Source: Dactylorhiza incarnata (taxonomy: Eukaryota > Streptophyta > Magnoliopsida > Asparagales > Orchidaceae). From it: a stretch of 64,000 nt of DNA. The notes under the pieces are model-generated. The model was not told the origin of the DNA. It worked only from the letters and a program-made list of their open reading frames with translations, and did not search any database. Numbering within the stretch: position 1 is the first letter of the stretch; the number at the start of each line of letters is the position of its first letter. The stretch spans positions 992,001 through 1,056,000 of the forward strand of contig JAWHQI010000024.1 in assembly GCA_033032865.1 (NCBI GenBank), given 5' to 3'. The translations under genes and the position numbers were made by a program. Shown here piece by piece: positions 12,765 to 23,259 of this stretch.

Positions 12765-13748
12765 TGTTAAAATTTCTATTTGAATCGTTTAGGAGTAAGC
12801 AGGAGTTGCATCAACTGAGTTATAGCCAAACAACCACAATATGCCACACAGCAACACAAAGCTTTATTGAATCACAACACTTGATTACAATGCGAGGTAT
12901 ACATGGCGAGACATGATTCATAAGAATCACGAAGGAGATAAGAACAAAACACACCAAAAAACAAATCTGGCAGCTTGACAAGCAGAGACCGCACAGACCG
13001 CTTGACTCCAAAAACCGCCCGGCTTGACCTGAGACCGCTCGAACAGAAAACAGGCAAGACCGCAACTCAGAACACCCGGCTTAACCTGTACTGCCAGACC
13101 GCCACCTCAGACCGCACGAACTGGAGCTTATTGAACTGAACAAAGAACTTAAGTTGTCACCAGACTGCAACTCAGATCGCCTAACCACTGAAGGTCGACT
13201 GATCGCTGAGCTCGCTGCGAACAGCATAAGAACAACATAAACCAGTTCGCAGACAAGCCGCTGCCGAACTGTTTATTCAAGCCGCTGGGAAATCACCAAG
13301 GAAAGAGACTGCAACCTGCTGATCGCAAACCTGCGAACACAACAAACAGTCAACTCGCTTCCGAGACCGCCCGACCTCAAAGTGAGACCGGACGAAACAA
13401 CCCAGGCTCTAGTTCTTACAGTTCTCGTTGTGAATGACAAGTCATGCACCCCTATTTATAGGCGGGTAGACGGATGTCGTCACCGCACAGGAGAGATATA
13501 ATCACCACCCGTCAGATCGCGAGCGGTCTCACAAAGCTGACCGCGCGATCAGACCACTTGGACAACAGCCTGTCCAAGACCGTAAGTCAGCAGCAGACCG
13601 CGCACAAGCCGCGCGAATACAAGACCGCGCACAAGCCGCGCGGACACAAGACTAATCCTTCCTTAGATCACCAAGAGCAAGCCGAGAACATCTGGCCGAC
13701 TTCAGACAAGTCGCCAAACCACCCTGCATAAGCCGCCCAGTCACAGCG
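12765..13748 (-). repeat. Element D 5' LTR, inner part
   Basis: This part is closely similar to 7475-8450 of the 3' LTR. It is cut at 13748 by element E and continues at 22750-22982. The TSD of E is CAGCG at 13744-13748 and 22745-22749. Confidence 0.92.
13452..13461 (-). promoter_or_regulatory. TATA box in element D 5' LTR
   Basis: CTATAAATAG on the minus strand, the promoter copy that would drive element D. Element E now lies about 290 bases upstream of it, between the TATA box and the outer LTR end. Confidence 0.65.
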
Positions 13749-15907
13749 TGTAAGACCCCAATTCAGGCAGGTAAATTTCTGGAGTTCTTAGCGCTGTCGC
13801 CCGGGCGACAGTGGCTGTCGCCCGGCGATAGCGTTGTCGGGTGGCGGCTAACGCTGGCGACAAGGTGACTGGGGTCATGCAGCAGTGTGGCTGACTGGTC
13901 AAAGTCGGTTCTTAACACTGTCGCCCAGGCGACAGTGGCTGTCGCCCAGGCGATAGTGGCTGTCGCCCGACGACAGCTCAAAGTTGGACTTTGTGGCCGA
14001 AATCAAGGGCATTGATTGCACTTTGACTTTGGGGGCTGGTTTTGGCTTGGGGGGCTCAGTGGCAGCATAGAAGGCCGAAATCCCCCTTCTTTCTCATTAT
14101 TTCCTTAAGTGTTTAAGGAGGAGAGAGAAAGAGAGAGAGAGGGAGAGCTTGGAGAAGAAGAAGGAATAGTGAACCCTAGCTCGGAGCTTGGGTTTGGAGG
14201 AGCTACACTCATCAAATCCCTTCAACGTTGGTGGCTACGCGTAGAGGAGGGCAAGGCGCTCCTTTCCATCCGTGCCAAAAGTTGAGCCATGGGCTCAAAG
14301 CGGCGTTTAAGGGTAACGAACTCTTCTAACCCCATTTGGACATGTTCTAGTCCTTTCCCATGCATCGTTGAGGCACCTACCCAAAAGGGATAGGTCGTGG
14401 CCTCCGACGGGTCGATTTGTGCTATCCCCGTCAAAGCTTGCATACATATAGAGTCCGTGCTTAATACGGACATAGGCGGGCTGTGTGAAGCCCATCCGAG
14501 ACGGTTCGTCCGGATTGGTGATGCCTTGTGGTATTGTGCGTGCTCGGGGAAAACCCCGTGTTGTTATCCTGCTTCATAGGACTAGAGAGTGCTACTACAT
14601 GCGCAGCAACGCCTGGGGGTGTGCCCCGGGAAGCACCCGAAGTTGGATGCAGAAAATGAGTTCTGCTCACTGTCGCCAGGCGACAGTGACTGTCGCCAGG
14701 CGACAGTGACTGTCGCCCTGACGACAGCTCCCGGAATTGGTTCTGGTGACTGTTTGGTGTTCTGAGGCAGTGGGAGTGCTACTGCATGCGCAGCAACGCC
14801 TGGGGGTGTACCCCGGGAAGCACCCACAGCTGGAAGCTAAAAGTGGAATGTTGTCCACTGTCGCTAGGCGATAGTGACTGTCGCCCAGGCGACAGCTCCC
14901 AGACATGGGTCTGGTGATGTTTGTTGTGCCCACCTGTTGAGGGGACCTGTGGTCGGCATGCCCGACCCGTAAGGGTGTCCTGGTGGATGACTTAGCGGCC
15001 CGTGGAGCCAGCTAATTGAGAATACCTGGGCTGAGGGGACGCCATACCCGCATTTTGTGTCGTACAACGAGTGTGTGAACAACGGGCATTTGGCGTACCT
15101 GCACCCAAACCATTGCGGCACCTGATTAGTAAGGCTCGAATTGCATGTCGGGAGGCGACGGGGAAGAGTCTTCGGACTGCGTAAGTTCACAATTAAAGCA
15201 CGGGGGAGCCCTGGTATTCGGGCCGCCGACTTTAGCCTCGAAGGGCAAAACCATCAAGAGTGGATGGTGGTGGAAGGCGTAGTACACCAAAGAGTGCCTG
15301 AGTGCATGAGACGTGGATGCCATTCCCACGTTTGTGTTGTTGCCAATGTATGAAATGCTGTGGGCTCGTCTAGTCGCACTCTTAGATAAGTATATGCTGT
15401 TGAGACTGTTTTGCAGGGATGGTTAGCACTGCCACCCCCTCGAAGGGGTGGGGTCGTTATAAATTGGTCAGCTTTAGCTGACCGTTGCCTTGTTTTACCA
15501 CCGTTTTTGGTGGGCTTGTTGTACAGGTGCTGGACCGAGCGGGAACTTGGCGGGCTGAAGCCCCTGCGCTGCTGCAGCCCTTGAAGGCCTTTGATGTTCC
15601 TTCTGTTTTTCATGTATGGCCGGCCTGCGCGCCGATGTTGGTAAACTGTAAGGCCGTTGTGCCTCTTTTGTGTTGTAAAACATTTTATTCCAAGTTAATA
15701 GAAGTGGACATACCCGAGTTCGGGTCTTGTGGTTTATAATTCTGTCTCTCTCTCTTTTACTTCCGCATAGAATGCTCTGAGTTAGGCTTCGTGGTATAGT
15801 GTCGTTGTTATTCCATTAAGTGACGTTCCCATTTGTTTTATAGTATATGGCGTGGGGCCCCGGCCGGACCTTCTGCTATATGCTTTCGAACGGATGGGGG
15901 TGTTACA
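13749..15907 (+). repeat. Element E 5' LTR
   Basis: It is 2159 bases long with TG...CA ends. It holds four clusters of short palindromes, a GA-rich tract at 14118-14150 and a diverged tandem duplication with period 187 (first unit from 14587, second from 14774). Confidence 0.93.
13794..14895 (+). repeat. Palindrome clusters in element E 5' LTR
   Basis: Ten copies of a 17-18-bp word of the form CTGTCGCC-N-GGCGACAG occur in four clusters at 13794-13830, 13918-13977, 14670-14728 and 14858-14895. The copy at 13794-13811 is a perfect 18-bp palindrome. Within clusters the units are spaced by 2-3 bases (period about 20). The 3' LTR has the same clusters with fewer or degraded units. Confidence 0.9.
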
Positions 15908-15910
15908 AAT

Positions 15911-15922
15911 TGGTATCAGCTA
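15911..15922 (+). other. Element E primer binding site
   Basis: TGGTATCAGCTA begins three bases after the 5' LTR; the first nine bases match the initiator-methionine-tRNA site, the remainder has diverged. Confidence 0.8.
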
Positions 15923-16186
15923 CTAGGGTTCCGTATCCTTCTAAGGAATTCGTGGACGAATTCTTTTAAGGGGTGGTGAGCACGTGTGTGCGCTACCATT
16001 GAGACGTAAAATAAACCCAAAAATGTCCACTTAGGAATAAAATGCAACAACAAACCAACAATAATTGCATGATTTTGGAACCTGAGTGTTCCTTTTGTTG
16101 TTAGTTGCGACTGTGCTGTCGCCTAACTGTGTGTTGCACTTGTGTAGGGCACTCGAAGTGCAGCGGGACCGTCGCGTCCCCGTGAT

Positions 16187-17252
16187 GTGCATGAGAGTAG
16201 TGGGTCTGCTGAGGCCCCTACAGCTCCGTCTGCTGAGTTGGTTCGGCTAGTTACTGAAGCCGTTCTAGCTATGTTGAATGGCCAGCCTGAAAGGCAAGGC
16301 CAACCGCCAGTGCAAGAGGTGGCCCCTGAGCCACTAAGAGTGGAGCAAGTCCCAGTGAGGCGTGCTCCTGAGCAGCAGCTGAAGCATTTTCTGGGATTTC
16401 GACCTCCTCCGTTTACCGGGGTTGAATCCCCAGCTGAGGCCGAAGACTGGTTGTCGCATGTGAAGCGAATTCTGACAGCGACACAGTCGGAGGAAGCGCA
16501 GAAGGTGACCTTTGCTTCTTTCTTGCTAGAAAAGGAAGCTAGGCGGTGGTGGGATGAGGTCGAGAGGCGCCAGTTCGCGGGAAGGCGACTGGTTGATGTG
16601 ACGATGGAAGAGTTCTCGAGAATCTTCCTCGCAAGCTATGTGCCTCAGTCGCAGCAGATCGCGATGGAGAACCAGTTTTTGGCCCTAACACAGGGTGGTA
16701 GACTGGTTGATGACTACTTGCATGAGTTCACCCGCCTCGGGCGCTATGCTGGAACTTCTTTCGATGATGAGGAGAGAAGGGTGAACAGGTTTTATGGAGG
16801 TTTGCGTACTGAGTTGCGGCATCTTCTGACAGGGTCGTTGACGCAGGGTTTCACGACCCTCATTGGTTCAGCCCGAGCCCTTGAGCAGGACATGCTCAGG
16901 GAAAAGGGCAAGGCGGTTGTGGTCGAGGCAGTGCCAGAGGGCAAAGCGCCGAGTGCGGCAAAGTTGCGGAGGTTGAGTCGCTGGAAGAAGGCTCGAGTAT
17001 CTGGGCCAGCTCCCTCTGCTTCGGGCGCGTCATCTGGACGTGGCCCTCTTATTTGTTTCACTTGTGGCAAGCCTGGCCATTTCTCGCGGGATTGCCGCAG
17101 TGGGCTTCCAAGGCCAGAGAAGAAGGCGGGGCCAGCTTATTCTGAGAAGTGGAAGGCAGCTGAGTCCACTGCTTCCCGTATGGCTCCCCCGCAGCCCAGA
17201 GTTTTTAGTCTCGATCAGCAGGAGGCTATCAAAGCCAAGGACGTCGTGACAG
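16187..17252 (+). CDS. Element E gag (exon before the putative gag-pol intron)
   Basis: The gag-like frame has the retrotransposon gag domain (about residues 60-240, with WWDEVERR and FYGGLRTEL) and a CX2CX4HX4C zinc knuckle at residues 290-303 (CFTCGKPGHFSRDC). Unspliced translation ends at TAA 17261-17263, three codons past the putative splice donor. Position 16187 is a GTG, not an ATG. The frame is open further upstream to the TAG at 16145-16147 and the upstream residues (Arg/Pro-rich) look like gag. The true start may therefore lie in an earlier exon: TTGTGTAG just before 16148 is preceded by a CTAAC branch-like word at about 16113-16122. Gag would assemble the cytoplasmic particle that packages the RNA. 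Confidence 0.85.
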
Positions 17253-17326
17253 GTATAATTTAAGATACAGTCTTTACTGTTTTATACACCTGTTTTAATG
17301 TTCATGCTAACTCGTTGGCGGCGTAG
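17253..17326 (+). other. Putative 74-nt spliceosomal intron at the gag-pol junction of element E
   Basis: The interval begins GTATAA after exon CAG and ends GCGTAG before G. It is T-rich and has a CTAAC branch-site word at 17307-17311, 16 nt before the 3' end. Joining 17252 to 17327 keeps the reading frame and reads VVTG then YVNVLGVPA and the protease DTGASHS. Without splicing the gag frame ends at 17261, while the pol frame has TAA codons at 17296 and 17308, so the two frames do not overlap and simple ribosomal frameshifting cannot link them. The intron is inferred from sequence alone. Confidence 0.75.
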
Positions 17327-20300
17327 GCTATGTAAATGTTTTAGGCGTCCCTGCGAGAGCGCTTTTCGATACTGGGGCTTCGCACTCCTTCTTATCGTCG
17401 GACTTCCTCCAACGTATTGGTGCGCCGTCGATTGCTTCTGCAGATGGACTGGAGGTCCTACTGCCGAATGGATATTCGATGCGTGTGGAGAGGAGTTGCT
17501 GCGTAAAGGTTCTAGTTGGTAGTCGGGAGTATGACCTGAAGGCATCGTTACTCCCCCTGGTTGAGTTCGATGTTATCTTCGGTATGGACTGGCTGTCGGA
17601 ACAGCGTGCGTGTATCGATTGCACCACTAAGGAGGTGAGGTTTGGGCAGGGTGCCGATCGGGAGACGGTCTTTGCGGGCATGCGTGGATCGAGCAAGACG
17701 CTGATGTCTGCTCTCCAGGTGTACAAGGCAGTGCGACAGGGAGCAGAGTTATTCTTTGCTCTTGTGGAGGCTTCAACGCCGAGGCCCAGCCTAGCGGATG
17801 TTCCGGTAGTAGCGGAGTTCCCCGATGTGTTCCCGAGCGAGCTCCCCGGTGCTCCACCGCAGCGGGAGATAGATTTCACGATTGAGTTGGTGCCAGGCGC
17901 TAAGCCTGTGGCCCGCTCGCCGTATCGTATGGCTCCGAAAGAGTTGGCAGAGTTGAAGCTGCAGTTGCAGGAGCTGCTTGAGCAGGGCTACGTGCGTCCG
18001 AGTTCCTCACCTTGGAGTGCACCGGTCCTCTTTGTCAAAAAGAAGGACGGTAGCCTGCGGCTTTGCATCGACTATCGGGAGCTGAACAAGCTAACGGAGA
18101 AGAACAAGTATCCTCTTCCAAGGATAGATGATTTGTTTGACCAGCTCGTTGGTTCGACAGTATACTCGAAGCTGGACTTGAAGTCCGGCTATTATCAGGT
18201 GCGGATCAGGGAGTGCGATATCCCGAAGACTGCCTTTAGTACGAGGTACGGGTAGTATGAGTTCACCGTGATGCCGTTTGGGCTGTCTAATGCGCCTTCG
18301 GTGTTTATGGACTTGATGCACCGGACTTTCCGAGAGTACCTCGACCGGTTTGTGGTCGTCTTCCTAGATTACATACTACTCTACTCTCAGTCCGAGGAGG
18401 AGCACGGTGATCACCTGCGAGTAGTTTTGGAGGTTCTGAGGAGGAACCAGTTGTATGCCAAGTTCTCGAAGTGCGAGTTCTGGCTTCCTTCCGTGGCGTT
18501 CTTGGGCCATGTGGTTAGTGGTTCGGGTGTGGCGGTAGATCCGGTGAAGTTTTCGGCCATTAGGGAGTGGCCTGTTCTTTCTACTGTAGCGGAGGTCCGT
18601 AGCTTTCTCGGGCTGGCCGGCTATTACAGGCGCTTCGTGGAGAACTTCTCGCGGATCACGCTGCCTCTTACGACGCTGACACGGAAGATGCAGGAGTTCA
18701 TTTGGACGCCCGCGTGTGCGCAGGCTTTCGAGGAGTTGAAGCGGCGGCTTACGACGGCTCCGATCTTATGTTTGCCTTGCGGCACGGAGGGCTACGAGAT
18801 CTACACCGACGCTTCTGGAAGCGGCCTTGGCTGCGTTCTGCAGCATGGCAAGGTTATAGTGTATGGCTCTCGCCAGCTGAAGGTGCACGAGCGGAACTAT
18901 CTGGTCCACGACTTGGAGTTGGCGGCCGTGATATTTGCCCTGAAGCTATGGCGGCATTATGTGTATGGCTTGAAGATCAACATCTTCACGGACCATAAGA
19001 GCCTGAAGTACCTTCTGACGCAGAAAGGGCTGAATATGCGGCAGCAGAGGTGGATGGAGTTCCTGGGGGACTTCACCTTCGAGATCCACTACACTCCCGG
19101 GAAGGGGAATGTTGTTGCGGATGCACTCAGTCGCAGGGCTCCAGCGCAGGCCAACTGGATTCAGATGCATGATGAGCACCTGATACGTGACCTGAAGGCC
19201 TTGGATATTTCTTGCGTAGAGAAGAGGTGCAGTGCCGGTGTCTGTTTGAGTTGGTTTGAGGTGCAGTATGACCTCGCAGAGAGAGTCCGCCAGGCTTTTG
19301 AACTCGATCCGAGTTTGAAGCGCTACGCGGAGGATGCTGGTGGTGGGCCAGATGCCCAGTTTCAGGTTCGAGACGGATTGCTGTGGAGAGGTGACCGTTT
19401 GTGCGTCCCTAAGGTGGGTGAGCTGCGCGATGAGTTGATGTACGAGGCGCATCGTACCGGGTATTCAGTTCATCCAGGGAGCACGAAGATGTACAAGGAC
19501 ATGAAGGTCCTTTTCTGGTGGCCAGGTATGAAGAGGGACATCGCTCACTGCGTGGCCAAGTGCCACACTTGTGCGCTAGTGAAGGCGGAATGTCAGAAGC
19601 CCGGTGGCTTTTTGCAGTCATTGCCTGTTCCGGAGTGGAAGTTTGATGACATTTCCATGGATTTCGTGCATGGGCTGCCGAGATCGCAGCGCGGGAACGA
19701 TGCCATCTGGGTAGTTGTAGACCGGCTGACGAAGGTGGCGCACTTTATCCCCAACCGGAGGGATGACTCGGTGGAGAAATTGGCGAAGTTGTATGTTGAT
19801 ACTATAGTGCGACTGCACGGTGTGCCCCGTAGCATCGTCAGTGATCGTGATGTACGCTTTACTTCAAGCGACTGGAGGCTAGTCAACCGTCTTTTGGGTA
19901 CGAAGCTGCAGTTTAGCACGGCCTTTCATCCTCAGACGGATGGCCAAACTGAGCGTACCAACAGGACGATGGAAGACATGCTCTGGATGTGCGTCCTGGA
20001 TTTTGGCAAGGGGTGGGAAGATCACCTCTTTCTTGTTGAGTTCGCGTACAACAACAGCTATCAGGCGAGTATTCAGATGGCGCCTTTCGAGGCCCTCTAT
20101 GGCAGGAAGTGCCGCACTCCCTTAGCTTGGGCGGAAACGGGCGAGACGAAGCTCTTCAAGAGGAAAGACGTCGAAGAGGCGACTTCGACGGTACGGTTGA
20201 TCCGGGAGAGGCTTTTGGTTGCGCAGGATAGGCAGGCGAAGTACTATAATGCGAAGCACCGCGACGTCTAGTTCGCCGTTGGCAATTGGGTTTACTTGAA

Positions 20301-20697
20301 GATCAGGCCGTTCAAGGGTGTATCCAGGATTCGACGCCTGAAAAAGCTGAGTCCGAGATACCTTGGACCGTTTGAGATCATCGAGCGCATCAGTGAGACG
20401 GCTTATAGGCTTGCATTATCGGCGGAACTAAGCGGGCTACACAATGTATTCCACATCTCCGTGTTGCGGAAGGCAGTGCAAGAGCCTACGCAGGTGGTAG
20501 CGGCGGATCAGGTGCCCGTGGATAGCGGGCTTGCGACGACGGTCAGGCCCGTTAGCATCGAGGATGCTGAGGTGCATCAGCTGCGGAACAGGGCGATCCG
20601 TATGGTAAAGGTCCGTTGGGACAACTGCGGTCGCGAGGAGCTCTCATGGGAGCGTGAGCAGACCATGTTGGAGGAGTTCCCCGAGCTGTTTCGGTGA
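17327..20697 (+). pseudogene. Element E pol: protease, RT, RNase H, integrase, chromodomain
   Basis: Order in one frame: protease (DTGASHS at 17368), RT ([27 protein letters not shown]), RNase H ([10 protein letters not shown] near 18800, [16 protein letters not shown]), integrase zinc finger ([10 protein letters not shown], then [10 protein letters not shown]), integrase core ([26 protein letters not shown]) and a chromodomain-like tail (VKVRWDNCGREELSWE). Two in-frame TAG codons, 18253-18255 and 20269-20271, sit where related proteins have Gln or Glu; a C-to-T change from CAG is a simple explanation. The RT active site reads FLDYILLYS: the second catalytic Asp is Tyr (18370-18372), so this RT should be inactive whatever the stops do. 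The ORF ends at 20697, about 100 bases before the polypurine tract. Confidence 0.92.
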
Positions 20698-20787
20698 CGC
20701 TTATCTCTTCTTTTCCCCTGTATGTAAAGACTTTTTGGATATTTGTATATATGCCTATTTTTACAAATTTCGGGACGAAATTTATAT

Positions 20788-20801
20788 AAGGAGGGGAGGG
20801 T
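20788..20801 (+). other. Element E polypurine tract
   Basis: AAGGAGGGGAGGGT directly precedes the 3' LTR, preceded by the CGGGACGAAATTT motif usual upstream of this tract in Tekay/Del elements. It primes plus-strand DNA synthesis. Confidence 0.85.
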
Positions 20802-22744
20802 TGTAAGACCCCAATTCAGGCAGGTAAATTTCTGGAGTTCTTAGCGCTGTCGCCCGGGCGACAGTGGCTGTCGCCCGGCGATAGCGTTGTCGGGTGGCGG
20901 CTAACGCTGGCGACAAGGTGACTGGGGTCATGCAGCAGTGTGGCTGACTGGTCAAAGTCGGTTCTTAACGCTGTCGCCCAGGCGACAGTGGCTGTCGCCC
21001 GGCGACAGCTCAAAGTTGGACTTTGTGGCCGAAATCAAGGGCATTGATTGCACTTTGACTTTGGGGGCTGGTTTTGGCTTGGGGGGCTCAGTGGCAGCAT
21101 AGAAGGCCGAAATCCCCCTTCTTTCTCATTATTTCCTTAAGTGTTTAAGGAGGAGAGAGAAAGAGAGAGAGAGGGAGAGCTTGGAGAAGAAGAAGGAATA
21201 GTGAACCCTAGCTCGGAGCTTGGGTTTGGAGGAGCTACACTCATCCAATCCCTTCAACGTTGGTGGCTACGCGTAGAGGAGGGCAAGGCGCTCCTTTCCA
21301 TCCGTGCCAAAAGTCGAGCCATGGGCTCAAAGCGGCGTTTAAGGGTAACGAACTCTTCTAACCCCATTTGGACATGTTCTAGTCCTTTCCCATGCATCGT
21401 TGATGCACCTACCCAAAAGGGAGAGGTCGTGGCCTCCGACGGGTCGATTTGTGCTATCCCCGTCAAAGCTTGCATACATATAGAGTTCGTGCGTAATACG
21501 GATGTAGGCGCGCTGTGTGAAGCCCATCTGAGACGGTTCGTCCGGATTGGTGATGCCTTGTGGTATTGTGCGTGCTCGGGGAAAACCCCGTGTTGTTATC
21601 CTGCTTCGTAGGACTAGAGAGTGCTACTGCATGCGCAGCAACGCCTGGGGGTGTGCCCCGGGAAGCACCCGAAGTTGGCTGCAGAAAATGAGTTCTGCTC
21701 ACTATCGCCAGGCGACAGTGACTGTCGCCCCGGCGACAGCTCCCGGAATTGGTTCTGGTGACTGTTTGGTGTTCTGAGGCAGTGGGAGTGCTACTGCATG
21801 CGCAGCAATGCCTGGGGTTGTGCCCCGGGAAGCACCCACAGCTGGAAGCTAAAAGTGGAATGTTGTCCACTAAAGCTAGGCGACAGTGACTGTCGCCCAG
21901 GCGACAGCTCCCAGACATGGGTCTGGTGATGTTTGTTGTGCCCACCTATTGAGGGGACCTGTGGTCGGCATGCCCGACCCGTAAGGGTGTCCTGGTGGAT
22001 GACTTAGCGGCCCGTGGAGCCAGCTAATTGAGAATACCTGGGCTGAGGGGACGCCATACCCGTATTTCGTGTCGTACAACGAGTGTGTGAACAACGGGCA
22101 TTTGGCGTACCTGCACCCGAACCATTGCAGCACCTGATTAGTAAGGCTCGAATAGCATGTCGAGAGGCGACGGGGAAGAGTCTTCGGACTGCGTAAGTTC
22201 ACAATTAAAGCACGGGGGAGCCCTGGTATTCGGGCCGCCGACTTTAGCCTCGAAGGGCAAAACCATCAAGAGTGGATGGTGGTGGAAGGCGTAGTACACC
22301 AAAGAGTGCCTGAGTGCATGAGACGTGGATGCCATTCCCACGTTTGTGTTGTTGCCAATGTATGAAATGCTGTGGGCTCGTCTAGTCGCACTCTTAGATA
22401 AGTATATGCTGCAACCCTTGAAGGCCTTTGATGTTCCTTCTGTTTTTCATGTATGGCCAGCCTGCGCGCCGATATTGGTAAACTGTAAGGCCGTCGTGCC
22501 TCTTTTGTGTTGTAAAACATTTTATTCCAAGTTAATAGAAGTGGACATACCCGAGTTCGGGTCTTGTGGTTTATAATTCTGTCTCTCTCTCTTTTACTTC
22601 CGCATAGAATGCTCTGAGTTAGGCTTCGTGGTATAGTGTCGTTGTTATTCCATTAAGTGACGTTCCCATTTGTTTTATAGTATATGGCGTGGGGCCCCGG
22701 CCGGACCTTCTGCTATATGCTTTCGAACGGATGGGGGTGTTACA
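20802..22744 (+). repeat. Element E 3' LTR
   Basis: It is 1943 bases long. It differs from the 5' LTR by loss of one palindrome unit in each of the second and third clusters, by a degraded unit in the fourth, and by a deletion of roughly 130 bases after 22410 (the 5' LTR segment around 15400-15570). Otherwise the two are almost identical. Confidence 0.93.
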
Positions 22745-22749
22745 CAGCG

Positions 22750-22982
22750 GTTATACAAAACAGACCGCCCGGTCTTCCAACAAAGAAGACAGGCCAACCA
22801 AGCTGAACAACCCGAGAACAGACCGCAGCAAACAAGAACAGACCGGCCGGTCACACCAGACCGCCAGAGACAGACCGACAGAGCAAGACCGGCAGAGCAC
22901 CAGAGTAGAGACCGCGCGGTCTCTGCGGTCACCAAATTTCAGACCGCCGGCCACCTTCCACTCCACTTCAACAATTTCAACA
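22750..22982 (-). repeat. Element D 5' LTR, outer part
   Basis: The remainder of the LTR interrupted at 13748. It matches about 8450-8662 of the 3' LTR (GACCGCCCGG words, ending TTCAACA). Confidence 0.9.
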
Positions 22983-23259
22983 AATACTATATGATATTTA
23001 TAGGCAATGATTTTAATAGTAATAGTTTGGTCATTTAAAAATGAAAAACTGACTTTTACTTTTGATTTATTTTGATTTGTAAACTTCATTTATGCTTTAG
23101 GAGACAATGTCAAATTTCAAATATTATATTAGATGACCATGACATGATGGTTTAAAAAGAAAACAAAAAGAAAAATTAAAAGACATTAAAGCATATTATG
23201 AAGTAGAAATTTGTATATTTCATTTCGAAAAATATTCTACTTCATGCATTTGGATGATA

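Larger units (their letters stand above)
13749..22744 (+). mobile_element. Element E: full-length Tekay/Del-type Ty3/gypsy chromovirus
   Basis: An 8996-bp element that starts TGTAAGACCCC and ends GGGTGTTACA, flanked by CAGCG at 13744-13748 and 22745-22749. The order is LTR, primer binding site, gag, protease, RT, RNase H, integrase, chromodomain, polypurine tract, LTR. The LTRs are nearly identical except for repeat-unit losses and one deletion of roughly 130 bases in the 3' copy. As the innermost insertion it is the youngest element in the A-B-D-E stack. Confidence 0.95.
7475..22982 (-). mobile_element. Element D: full-length Ty1/copia element (Tnt1/Tork-like), with element E in its 5' LTR
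   Basis: It begins TGTTAAAAATTTG at 7475 and ends TTCAACA at 22982, flanked by AATAC at 7470-7474 and 22983-22987. The domain order on the minus strand is gag, protease, integrase, RT, RNase H, which defines Ty1/copia. A TGGTATCAAAGC primer binding site borders the 5' LTR, and AAGGGGAG on the minus strand borders the 3' LTR. The 5' LTR is split by element E at 13749-22744. The two LTRs are very similar, so D inserted fairly recently into element B. Confidence 0.93.

Noticed and set aside
13794..14895. CRISPR-like array of palindromic repeats
   Set aside because: Units are adjacent (2-3-base gaps) with no unique spacers, in a eukaryotic LTR.
17253..17326. Programmed ribosomal frameshift as the gag-pol link in element E
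   Set aside because: The gag frame ends at 17263 and the pol frame has TAA at 17296 and 17308, so no window is shared by both frames; bypass or re-initiation would be needed.
21141..21611. A 156-codon frame in the E 3' LTR
   Set aside because: It begins in a GA-rich tract and uses LTR sequence; the frame is broken in the 5' LTR copy and resembles no protein.
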